DNA of 13,881 nt from Spirochaetales bacterium (lineage in GTDB: Bacteria; Spirochaetota; Spirochaetia; Sphaerochaetales; Sphaerochaetaceae): positions 1-13,881 of the forward strand of contig JAFVFA010000026.1 in the NCBI GenBank assembly GCA_017475725.1. Direction: 5' to 3'. The position numbers and the translations under genes were made by a program. The notes below the pieces were generated by a model. It was not told where the DNA came from. It saw only the letters and a list, made by a program, of their open reading frames with translations, and made no database searches. Below are positions 4,703 to 12,193 of this stretch, in pieces (the first letter of the stretch is position 1; the number at the start of each line of letters is the position of its first letter).

Positions 4703-6565
4703 ATGATTCAGTTGAATGGAAAAGCATTTGCTTTCGCATCAGATGAGAATTCAAAGCCGGAGTACGCAATAGATGGTGATTCTCGTACCAAATGGGAGGC
4801 CTCTGGGTACTATTCATGGTGGATGTATGAATTGGATACTGTATGCAAAGTGGAACAGCTTGTAATCGATACTGCGGATGGAGGTGAATACAGATACTTC
4901 ATCGAGGCGAGTACTGATTCCATCAACTGGACATTGATCACAGAAAAAGAGAAAGCTTCCGTTTGTGCGAAGGATGGTGATAGATGGAATGTCGATTGTA
5001 TCGCAAGGTTCATAAAGGTGACATTCCGCTACAACTCTCTCGGACAGGTTGTAAGCCTTGGAAGATTTGAGTGTTTTGGATCGGAAAGTCTTGGATTTGT
5101 TCAAAGCAATGCCGCAGGAGAAAGGTTCTTCGCTTTTGACAACATCGAGAATGCAGGATTCGAGTTTCTGGAAACTGTTGATGATCTAACCAATATGCCT
5201 ATCAAGGTTATGTCAACATCAACAGCTCCTGCATATCTCAAGTTTGAATCCATTGACTTTGGTGATGGGGCGAATGAGATGCAGGGGTATTTTGGATTCC
5301 CTGTACAAGACAAAAGACTCCCCCAAAAGTATCTTTCGCACGTTGAATTCAGAATCGACTCAATGGATGGTCCTGTCATCGGTGGTTTTGAGGCATTCAG
5401 ACAGTGGATGATATTCGGGCCTTTGGCTTGCGATATAAAGAAGACTGAAGGGATACATGATGTTTACATGATCCTGAAGGATATCGATGAGGGTCAATCC
5501 TTCTATGTCGCATGGCTCAGTTTTGTGAAAGCCGCATCATTGCCGACACCAACACCATATGTTGAAATGGAACAGCCTGAAGAGTTCAATACATACATTG
5601 GACTTCTTCATAGCCATACATGCCTATCAGATGGAATGAATACCCCTTTGTTCGCATGTAGGTATGCAAGGGAAGTTTCTCATTTGGATTTCATCGCATT
5701 TACGGAACATTCCAATCTCTTGGATAACCCTTATGACAGTTTGCATAGCAGGAAACTCCAGGACCTGAAAGAATACACTGAAAAGGCAACAGAACCTGGA
5801 AAATTCGTCGCTTTGTTCGGAACTGAAACAACTTGGTATAATGGTTTCGGTCATATGAACATATATGATGAAGAAACATTGTATCTGAATGTTTGTCAGG
5901 TAAAGTACAACGATACAAAAACCTACTATGAAACGATAAAGCGATATCCACATGCCATAAACCAGTGGAATCATCCCTGGTCCTGTGGCTTCCGCCATTT
6001 GGATCTATTCAGTCCTTATGATCCTGAACTTGACAAGGTCATCTACACAATCGAGATGAATCCGGAAGAGGATCCGGAAAACTTCGGTCTCAATTATTAC
6101 GTAAAGGCCCTCGAAGAGGGTTACCATGTTGCACCTTGTGGAAGTCAGGACAACCATAGGGAAGACTGGGGGACGTACAGTTCGCTAAGGACGGGAATCG
6201 TTTCCCCTGCTTTGACAAAAGAACATCTGTTTGACTCGATAAGACATAGAAGAGTCTATTTTACGTGCGCTCCGAAACTCAGAATTCAATACAGAGTGAA
6301 TGGGAAAATAATGGGGTCATGCATTCCTTCTTCCAGTGAATACCAGTTCGAGGTGGTTGCAGACAACCATGACGACCGGACGTTCGTCAAAAAAATCGAG
6401 ATTCTCGGTAATCAAGGAAAACCTGTAGTGACTAAAAGCGCAAATTCAACTGAAGAAAGGACCTCTCTCAGTCTTAGAGGCGGTAAAGACAGGTATTATT
6501 TTGCGAAAATTACACTGGATGACGGCAGTTTCGCTGTTTCGAGTCCTGTGTGGATTGAATACTAA
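4703..6565 (+). CDS. PHP-type metallohydrolase (CehA/McbA-like) with N-terminal discoidin and CBM6-like domains
   Basis: A 620-residue, three-part protein. Residues 1-127 look like an F5/8 type C (discoidin) domain: Tyr-Ala-Ile-Asp-Gly-Asp-Ser-Arg-Thr-Lys-Trp (21-31), then a beta-rich body ending Val-Ser-Leu-Gly-Arg-Phe-Glu-Cys (117-124). Residues 138-275 resemble a CBM6-type beta-sandwich. Residues 297-530 are the catalytic PHP part, with metal-ligand candidates His303 and His305 (His-Ser-His), Asp310, Glu335-His336, Glu375, His384, His424 and Asp483-x-His485. A beta-rich tail (530-620) completes it. There is no signal peptide or membrane segment, so it should act in the cytoplasm despite carrying domains usual in secreted proteins. 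PHP enzymes hydrolyse phosphoesters or, in CehA/McbA, a carbamate ester. It lies between its regulator and an ABC importer, so it probably acts on the imported compound. The substrate is unknown. Confidence 0.88.
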   Translation: MIQLNGKAFAFASDENSKPEYAIDGDSRTKWEASGYYSWWMYELDTVCKVEQLVIDTADGGEYRYFIEASTDSINWTLITEKEKASVCAKDGDRWNVDCIARFIKVTFRYNSLGQVVSLGRFECFGSESLGFVQSNAAGERFFAFDNIENAGFEFLETVDDLTNMPIKVMSTSTAPAYLKFESIDFGDGANEMQGYFGFPVQDKRLPQKYLSHVEFRIDSMDGPVIGGFEAFRQWMIFGPLACDIKKTEGIHDVYMILKDIDEGQSFYVAWLSFVKAASLPTPTPYVEMEQPEEFNTYIGLLHSHTCLSDGMNTPLFACRYAREVSHLDFIAFTEHSNLLDNPYDSLHSRKLQDLKEYTEKATEPGKFVALFGTETTWYNGFGHMNIYDEETLYLNVCQVKYNDTKTYYETIKRYPHAINQWNHPWSCGFRHLDLFSPYDPELDKVIYTIEMNPEEDPENFGLNYYVKALEEGYHVAPCGSQDNHREDWGTYSSLRTGIVSPALTKEHLFDSIRHRRVYFTCAPKLRIQYRVNGKIMGSCIPSSSEYQFEVVADNHDDRTFVKKIEILGNQGKPVVTKSANSTEERTSLSLRGGKDRYYFAKITLDDGSFAVSSPVWIEY

Positions 6566-6599
6566 ATGATGCAAATGGCATCCAATTGGAGGGTACAGA

Positions 6600-7769
6600 A
6601 TGAAAAAGACATTGGTAGTTCTAATCACCTTAGTGATGTGTTTTTCAGTGTTTGCTAGCGGAGCACCGGAACAGGTGACTGCTAGCAAGTCGGAGGTTGA
6701 GATGGCTCTTGAGGCAGCTTCAAAAATGTCAAATGAGGAACTGTATGCCAAGGCTAAGGAAGAAGCTGGAACCATGAAGGTCTATTCAACAACAAGCCTT
6801 TGTGGAACAGCTGTGACGAAGTTCATGGAGAAGTATCCTGGTCTTAAGGTTGAATATTCTTCTGTCGGTGAGACTGATATGTTCACAAAACTCACAACAG
6901 AGATCGGATCTGCCGCAGAAGGCGCAGACATGGCACTTCTTCAGAACGCATATCTTATGCAGAGCCAGTTGATTGATGAGGGACTCCTCTATAACTATTT
7001 CCCCGAGATGTACAAAGAAACGGTCAATGCCGAGTACCAGAACCCTACAGCTATGCTTATGGTCAACAAACTCTTCATGTTCAACAACACAGCTGGTGAC
7101 ATTGGACTTACCAACATATGGCAGTTGACGGATCCTGCACTCAAGGGAAAGATTTTCTTCAAGGATCCAAACACAGAGCCTGTTGGAATGAACTTCCTTG
7201 TCATGCTTACGTCTCCTAAATGGACAGCAAAGATAGAAGAGGCTTACAAGGATTATTATGGGAAAGCATGGTCCGCAAGTGCAGAATTCACAAGTGCTGC
7301 CTATGAATGGATTGATGGCTTCCTTGCCAACTGCAGCTACGAGTACACTGCAGATGGTGGTATCAGCACAGGCCTTACTAATGGTGCCCCAGGCAACATC
7401 GGCTTGTTTGTCTTCTCAAAGCTCCGTGGTAACGAGACGGCCAGAAAGAATCTTTCTGTGGCACACGGCATGAAGGGATTCATCGGATTCATGTATCCGA
7501 CATACGCTCAGGTCTGCAAGGATACCGATATGCCTTACACCTGCGCATTGTTCATCAACTGGATCATGAGCGAGGAAGGTTCAAACCCATGGACAAACGA
7601 TGGTGTTATGGGTAACTATTCAACGAATAGCGCAATTCCACTTCAGGATGCCACAGGCCTTGACAGGGAAGTTGGCTACTGGCTCGGCTGCACAGTTGTT
7701 GAGGATGGTGAATACCTTGCTTCTGCATACGCAGACGTATTTGAATTCATTAGCGTAAGAATCAAGTGA
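6600..7769 (+). CDS. ABC transporter substrate-binding protein, Fbp/Afu (iron/organophosphate-type) family
   Basis: A 389-residue periplasmic binding protein. Residues 1-20 form a signal peptide (Met-Lys-Lys, then a hydrophobic stretch ending Phe-Ala-Ser-Gly-Ala), probably cleaved by signal peptidase I. A Cys at 14 has a poor lipobox, so a lipoprotein is less likely. The mature part opens near residue 58 with Met-Lys-Val-Tyr-Ser-Thr-Thr-Ser, followed by Phe-Met-Glu-Lys-Tyr-Pro-Gly, the typical start of class II binding proteins related to FbpA, AfuA and PotD. GGAGGG 6 bases upstream supports ATG 6600. The gene lies between the PHP hydrolase and the permease and is separated from the permease by a hairpin that may raise its own mRNA level. 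Relatives bind ferric iron, hexose phosphates, phosphonates or polyamines, so the ligand cannot be named. Confidence 0.93.
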   Translation: MKKTLVVLITLVMCFSVFASGAPEQVTASKSEVEMALEAASKMSNEELYAKAKEEAGTMKVYSTTSLCGTAVTKFMEKYPGLKVEYSSVGETDMFTKLTTEIGSAAEGADMALLQNAYLMQSQLIDEGLLYNYFPEMYKETVNAEYQNPTAMLMVNKLFMFNNTAGDIGLTNIWQLTDPALKGKIFFKDPNTEPVGMNFLVMLTSPKWTAKIEEAYKDYYGKAWSASAEFTSAAYEWIDGFLANCSYEYTADGGISTGLTNGAPGNIGLFVFSKLRGNETARKNLSVAHGMKGFIGFMYPTYAQVCKDTDMPYTCALFINWIMSEEGSNPWTNDGVMGNYSTNSAIPLQDATGLDREVGYWLGCTVVEDGEYLASAYADVFEFISVRIK

Positions 7770-7787
7770 ATTCATATTTTCACGTGA

Positions 7788-7819
7788 TGGGCACGGTGGC
7801 GTTCAAACCACTGTGCCCA
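7788..7819 (+). terminator. Intercistronic hairpin between binding protein and permease (attenuator or mRNA stabiliser)
   Basis: TGGGCACGGTGG (7788-7799) pairs with CCACTGTGCCCA (7808-7819), 12 pairs with one G-U wobble, around an 8-base loop. A weak T-rich tail (TGTATTTTA) follows. Such hairpins after binding-protein genes commonly lower read-through or protect the upstream mRNA. Confidence 0.7.
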
Positions 7820-7832
7820 CTGTATTTTAGTT

Positions 7833-9668
7833 ATGAAATCATTGAACAAGAATAAAACCATCTTTAACAGGATAGGCACTTTCTTCACTAAGCCTGCAAA
7901 CTGCATGCTTGTAATCTTTGCAATTCTGTTAACTGCATTGACTTTATATCCATTGCTTTCGATGCTCAGGGAAATGTTCGTTGTACATGCGGGCATTGAG
8001 AAAACACTGACAGGCCTGAAGAAAGGTAATTTCACTCTTTTCCATTGGACAAAGCTGTTCAAAGGTGGGGAGTGGAGCATGACAAACTATTGGATACCAT
8101 TCTTGAATTCAACTTTGCTTGGGTTTGGTGGTGCTGTATTAGGGATAATGATTGGTGGTGTCATTGCCTGGCTTATGGCAAGAACAAACCTGAAACACAA
8201 GAAGCTGATTGGATCCCTGTTCCTGTTTCCATATATGATGCCTGCCTGGACTATGGCTTTGTATTGGCTTAACATGTTCCAGAACAGTAAGGTCGGCGCA
8301 GGGATAGTGGGTGTAATGGAGGGTCTATTTGGTCTATGCATGCCGGAATGGTTCGTCTATGGGCTTTTTCCCTGCATCATAGTTACCGGACTTCATTTCG
8401 GTCCTTTTGCCTACATTCTCATAGGAGGAATCCTGCAGAATATGGATGCAACCCTTGAGGAGAGTGCTGTGATACTTAAGGCTGGTCGGCTTAAGATCGT
8501 AAGAAGAATAACGCTTCCTATCATTATGCCGGCGGTCCTTTCCACGTTCCTGTTGATTTTCTCAAGTGGTTTCGCATCTTACACGGTACCGATGTTCCTG
8601 GGTGGAGCTGTAAGGTTCTTCACCTTGTCCTCCAAGATGAAGGCAATGTTCAATGCAGGCTATACAGGACAGGCCTACATAATTGGTTCAACTGTCATCC
8701 TGATGGGATGGCTTATATTGACAATCAATCAGAAATACACGGGAAGGAAAAGGTCCTTCACAACCGTCACAGGAAAGAGTGGTCAGGTGTCTTTCATTGA
8801 TCTGAAGAGATTCAACACTCCTATTTCCATAGCCTTGATTGTCATTATCACCTTCTTCTCAATAATTCCTTTAATTGTATTCGCTATCCAAACACTGCTT
8901 AGGAGTCCTGGAGTCTATGAGTTCAGTAATCTGACACTTGAATTCTGGCTTGGCAGAGGTGAGAGTTCATATAAAAACGGCATGGTTGGAGGAATACTGT
9001 TCAACAAGACTGTTTGGAGTGCTCTTGGCAGACAGTTCCTTCTGTCCATTACTGCGGCATTGTTTGCCGGTACTGTAGGACTGTTCATCGGTTATGCTGT
9101 TGTAAGAAGAAGAGGAACAAAACTTGCCCAGTATGTTGAAAGCATGGCATTCTTTCCATATCTGATTCCGGCCATCTCGTTCTCGACGATCTATTTGGCC
9201 ATATCAACAACCAAGACCTTTAGTTTCCTCTACAACTCATTTTTCCTGATTGCGCTGGTATCCGGAGTCAAGTACCTCCCATTTGCCTCAAGAGGTGGAA
9301 TCAACTCGATGCTTCAGATATCCACAGAAATCGAGGAGGCTGGTATTGTCGTTGGTGTGCCTTGGTACAAGAGACTTTTCAGGCTTCTCTTCCCGATTCA
9401 GAAGACAAGCATCATGTCAGGTTATCTGCTGCCTGTAATCACATGTATGAGAGAGGTCGATCTATATACGCTGCTCGTTCCAAACGCACATTTCCTTCTT
9501 ACTACATTGCTGTTGGAATTCAATCAGACCGGATATGACCAGTATGCAAATGCCGTGACACTGTTAATCATTGTCATTGTCCTTATTCTAAATTCTGTTT
9601 CAGAGAAACTGACAGGAGCTTCTGTGGCCAAAGGTGTTGGCGGTGGAGCTTCGTTTGGAGGTAATTGA
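7833..9668 (+). CDS. ABC transporter permease, fused two-domain (FbpB-type)
   Basis: A 611-residue inner-membrane protein containing two BPD_transp_1 permease halves in one chain, as in FbpB/AfuB-type importers. The first half spans about 25-300, with the ATPase-contacting EAA loop at 208-233 (Leu-Glu-Glu-Ser-Ala ... Gly-Arg ... Ile-Thr-Leu-Pro). The second half spans about 330-600, with a similar loop at 498-523 (Ile-Glu-Glu-Ala-Gly ... Leu-Leu-Phe-Pro-Ile). Several hydrophobic helices are evident in each half. ATG 7833 is the first possible start after an in-frame TGA (7785-7787), but it has no purine-rich ribosome site, which fits low permease synthesis relative to the binding protein. The stop overlaps the ATPase start by one base. 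Confidence 0.95.
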   Translation: MKSLNKNKTIFNRIGTFFTKPANCMLVIFAILLTALTLYPLLSMLREMFVVHAGIEKTLTGLKKGNFTLFHWTKLFKGGEWSMTNYWIPFLNSTLLGFGGAVLGIMIGGVIAWLMARTNLKHKKLIGSLFLFPYMMPAWTMALYWLNMFQNSKVGAGIVGVMEGLFGLCMPEWFVYGLFPCIIVTGLHFGPFAYILIGGILQNMDATLEESAVILKAGRLKIVRRITLPIIMPAVLSTFLLIFSSGFASYTVPMFLGGAVRFFTLSSKMKAMFNAGYTGQAYIIGSTVILMGWLILTINQKYTGRKRSFTTVTGKSGQVSFIDLKRFNTPISIALIVIITFFSIIPLIVFAIQTLLRSPGVYEFSNLTLEFWLGRGESSYKNGMVGGILFNKTVWSALGRQFLLSITAALFAGTVGLFIGYAVVRRRGTKLAQYVESMAFFPYLIPAISFSTIYLAISTTKTFSFLYNSFFLIALVSGVKYLPFASRGGINSMLQISTEIEEAGIVVGVPWYKRLFRLLFPIQKTSIMSGYLLPVITCMREVDLYTLLVPNAHFLLTTLLLEFNQTGYDQYANAVTLLIIVIVLILNSVSEKLTGASVAKGVGGGASFGGN

Positions 9669-10783
9669 TGCCTAGAATCGTATTGGAACACGTTTCAAAA
9701 CGTTTTGATAAATTTGTAGCGGTTGATGATCTCAACATTGTCATAGAAGACAGGGACTTCATCACCTTGCTGGGACCTTCAGGTTGTGGGAAGACGACCA
9801 CACTCAGAATGATCGCCGGTCTTGAGACCCCTACTGAAGGAAGGATCACAATTGGTGACACAGTTGTGTTCGATGCCGAAAAGGGAATCAATCTTTCTCC
9901 TGCGAAGAGGGACATCGGGTTTTTGTTTCAGAACTATGCTCTTTGGCCTCATATGACTGTGTACCAGAATATCGCCTTTGGTCTTGAGAACCTTAAATGG
10001 AAAAGGGAAGACATCAAAAGTCGAGTCTATGAGATGCTCAGACTTCTTAAGATCGAGGAGTTTGTCCATAGGTATCCAGCAGAGTTGTCAGGTGGTCAGC
10101 AGCAGCGAGTCGCCATTGCCAGAACTCTTGCTCCGGCACCAAAGGTTCTTTTCATGGATGAACCTCTCTCAAACCTTGATGCAAAGCTCAGAAGTGAAAT
10201 GAGAACAGAGCTTAAGAGACTGCACTCAGACAGTGACTCCACTTTCGTATACGTAACACATGACCAGCTAGAGGCAATGACATTGGCTACGAAGATCTGT
10301 TTGATGAATAAGGGTGTCCTGCAGCAATATGATCCGCCTCTGACGGTTTACTCAAAGCCGAACAACATCTTTGTTGCGGACTTTGTCGGTAATCCTACAA
10401 TGAACTTCATAAATGCAAAATTGAGCGAAGTTGATGGAAAGCATGTGTTGTCTCTCTTTGGTCTTTATGCAACCTTTACAGCCAACATGAATAAACCTTT
10501 GAATAGAGAGAATGTCATTGTTGGTGTCAGACCCGAACACATCGCCATTACCGACAGCGGCAAGATTAATGCAACTGCATATTCTGCACTCCCTGCAGGC
10601 ATGGAGACCACTGTCAAGGTGAAGATCAAGGACGCTCTTGTCTCTTCTGTGGTGTTTGGAGCGATTGACTATAAGACCGACCAGGCAATCAAATGTGACA
10701 TAATCAGTGATCAGATTTGTATCTTTGACGCAAATACAAAGGAATTGATATCTCAAGGATCAATATCGATAAACTCACTCTAG
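9668..10783 (+). CDS. ABC transporter ATP-binding protein (FbpC/PotA/UgpC type)
   Basis: A 371-residue ATPase that powers the importer at the inner membrane. Walker A is Gly-Pro-Ser-Gly-Cys-Gly-Lys-Thr (36-43), the Q-loop Gln is at 88, the signature Leu-Ser-Gly-Gly-Gln at 140-144, Walker B ends in Asp164-Glu165, and the switch His is at 198. Residues from about 240 onward match the C-terminal TOBE-type regulatory region, with Val-Gly-Val-Arg-Pro-Glu-His. ATG 9668 overlaps the permease stop (TGATG) and has GGAGG at 9657-9661, so it is preferred to TTG 9665. All residues needed for ATP hydrolysis are present. Substrate specificity is not set by this subunit. Confidence 0.97.
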   Translation: MPRIVLEHVSKRFDKFVAVDDLNIVIEDRDFITLLGPSGCGKTTTLRMIAGLETPTEGRITIGDTVVFDAEKGINLSPAKRDIGFLFQNYALWPHMTVYQNIAFGLENLKWKREDIKSRVYEMLRLLKIEEFVHRYPAELSGGQQQRVAIARTLAPAPKVLFMDEPLSNLDAKLRSEMRTELKRLHSDSDSTFVYVTHDQLEAMTLATKICLMNKGVLQQYDPPLTVYSKPNNIFVADFVGNPTMNFINAKLSEVDGKHVLSLFGLYATFTANMNKPLNRENVIVGVRPEHIAITDSGKINATAYSALPAGMETTVKVKIKDALVSSVVFGAIDYKTDQAIKCDIISDQICIFDANTKELISQGSISINSL

Positions 10784-10824
10784 GGGGGCATGATCCTGAG
10801 TTCTTTTTGTGGGGGCTAGAAAAC

Positions 10825-10856
10825 AGGCTATCTCTTTTTTGCTAAAGAGATAGCCT
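10825..10856. terminator. Bidirectional terminator shared by the ABC operon (+) and tRNA-Leu (-)
   Basis: AGGCTATCTCTTT (10825-10837) pairs with AAAGAGATAGCCT (10844-10856), 13 perfect pairs and a six-base loop. On the + strand T-rich TTGATTTTGTTTT follows. On the - strand TGTTTTC follows the same stem, so it can end transcripts from both sides. Confidence 0.88.
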
Positions 10857-10867
10857 TGATTTTGTTT

Positions 10868-10950
10868 TACCGGAGACGGGACTTGAACCCGAACACCCTT
10901 GCGGATAACAGATTTTGAGTCTATCGCGTCTACCATTCCGCCACTCCGGC
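10868..10950 (-). tRNA. tRNA-Leu, anticodon CAA
   Basis: On the - strand GCCGGAG (from 10950) pairs with CTCCGGT as a 7-base acceptor stem with a G-U first pair, and the discriminator base is A. The anticodon loop reads CTCAAAA between ATAGA and TCTGT, giving anticodon CAA, which reads UUG codons. A D-arm (TGGCGGAATGGTAGACGC), an extended variable arm typical of leucine tRNAs and a T-arm (CGGGTTCAAGTCCCG) are all visible. The 83-base gene does not encode the CCA end, since AAA follows, so CCA must be added enzymatically. Its 3' end faces the ABC operon. Confidence 0.97.
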
Positions 10951-10967
10951 ATATGAATACCTGAATT

Positions 10968-10996
10968 AAGGTAGCATAGTGCAAAATCAGTGTCAA
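10968..10996 (-). promoter_or_regulatory. Promoter of tRNA-Leu
   Basis: On the - strand a perfect TTGACA (10996-10991) is followed 17 bases later by TACCTT (10973-10968), preceded by TGC as an extended -10. It begins three bases past the rluA-family stop codon, so the tRNA can be transcribed independently of the upstream genes. Confidence 0.72.
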
Positions 10997-10999
10997 TCA

Positions 11000-12193
11000 T
11001 CAAAAGTCCGCATCAAGGACGAATCTCAGATGCTCCTTTGTGATGGGATGGTCGAACTCAAGAACTTTTGCCTGCAGCATGAGCCTTGGAACCGTCTGGT
11101 CTGGAGCCTGCCCATAGAGTGCATCACCCAGAATCGGATGTCCAAGTCCGGATGCACAGTGGACCCGGAGCTGATGAGTCCTTCCGGTTTCCGGAACCAG
11201 TTTGAGTCTTGTGACCTTTCTGTCGTATCTGTTCTCTATGCTGAGCCTTGTCCATCCGGTGACTGCGCCTTTTCCCAGGTTAAGGTCCACAATCTGATGC
11301 GGTCTGTTCTCGACATCCAACCTTATGGGAAGGTCTATGGTCCCGTTCCCATCAAGTATCAGACCATCCACAAGGGCCTCATACTCCTTGTGGACCCTCC
11401 GTTCCTCAAAGTCCCTTGAGAGTGTGTCATGGGCCAGCTTGGTCAGCCCCAGAACCAGCAGTCCGCTTGTTGCCTGGTCAAGTCTGTGGATGCAGGGCTG
11501 GTCTATGGAGTGGGGGAACAGGTCCCTGACCCGTGATGCTATGCAGTCCTGCTTGTCCTCTCCACGACCTTCGATGCTGAGCATTCCGCTTGGTTTGTTG
11601 ACCACCACTATGTCATGGTCCTGATAGACTATGTCCAGACCGATCAACGCAGGCAGAAGCGGCCTGCATCTGCTGTCGCAAGGGGTTGTGAACTCCTTGT
11701 GGGCGTAGGATCCATCGCCGTAGAAGAACTCGCAGAGAGACTCGGGACGCTTGTTCTGACCATAGGCATGGCTGAGAAGTCTTGGAGCACAACAATCACC
11801 TGTTCCTGATGGGGCGTTGGGGAAAATTTCATCAAGACCCCTCTGTACGCCATCAAAGCAGTTGAACCTGTACAGAGTCTTCAGCTTGTTCCAGCATTCC
11901 CTTGAAAGGTCCCTTGGAGAGTCCGACCCTTTGATCTTCCTGTCATACTCGGCTGTTATGGCAGTGTACTTCTCCATATCAAATACCGGTGGAACGAAGC
12001 CCGGGTACCTGAGCCTTCCTTCAAGCTCTCCGGAGAAGGCCCTGTATACCGTGCCGTCCGTGCAGACAAGAACACCGAACATCCTGCCATGGCCCTTCTT
12101 CCTGAGGTTGTCCCCCAGGGCGCAATCGTCGAACATGTCCATCATCTTGAGGCAGATGTTCATTGCCTTTTCCTGGGGGAGAATGGCGTTCAT
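11000..12193 (-). CDS. RluA-family pseudouridine synthase with an extra N-terminal domain
   Basis: A 397-residue RNA-modifying enzyme that turns uridine into pseudouridine in rRNA or tRNA. The catalytic domain spans about 183-395. The motif His-Arg-Leu-Asp-Gln-Ala-Thr-Ser-Gly (236-244) carries the catalytic Asp239, Val-Asn-Lys-Pro-Ser-Gly-Met (198-204) is the usual early motif, and Glu-Thr-Gly-Arg-Thr-His-Gln-Leu-Arg-Val-His (335-345) the late one. Residues 1-180 form an added domain containing Gly-Arg-Met-Phe-Gly-Val-Leu-Val (36-43) and Phe-Val-Pro-Pro-Val-Phe-Asp (66-72), seen in a long subgroup of RluA proteins and of unknown role. ATG 12193 is chosen because AAAGGAG lies 5 bases upstream; the frame further upstream reads the MATE gene out of register. 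It overlaps the MATE stop by four bases (ATGA). The modified position cannot be told. Confidence 0.94.
   Translation of the reverse strand: MNAILPQEKAMNICLKMMDMFDDCALGDNLRKKGHGRMFGVLVCTDGTVYRAFSGELEGRLRYPGFVPPVFDMEKYTAITAEYDRKIKGSDSPRDLSRECWNKLKTLYRFNCFDGVQRGLDEIFPNAPSGTGDCCAPRLLSHAYGQNKRPESLCEFFYGDGSYAHKEFTTPCDSRCRPLLPALIGLDIVYQDHDIVVVNKPSGMLSIEGRGEDKQDCIASRVRDLFPHSIDQPCIHRLDQATSGLLVLGLTKLAHDTLSRDFEERRVHKEYEALVDGLILDGNGTIDLPIRLDVENRPHQIVDLNLGKGAVTGWTRLSIENRYDRKVTRLKLVPETGRTHQLRVHCASGLGHPILGDALYGQAPDQTVPRLMLQAKVLEFDHPITKEHLRFVLDADF

Noticed and set aside
6600..6675. Lipoprotein signal peptide on the binding protein (Cys at residue 14)
   Set aside because: The residues before the Cys (Leu-Val-Met) do not fit a lipobox well and the hydrophobic stretch continues past it; cleavage after the Phe-Ala-Ser region is more likely.
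10775..10996. Minus-strand 73-codon ORF across the tRNA (Met-Val-Asp-Ala-Ile-Asp-Ser-Lys)
   Set aside because: This is the familiar false translation of a tRNA-Leu gene; the cloverleaf explains the sequence.
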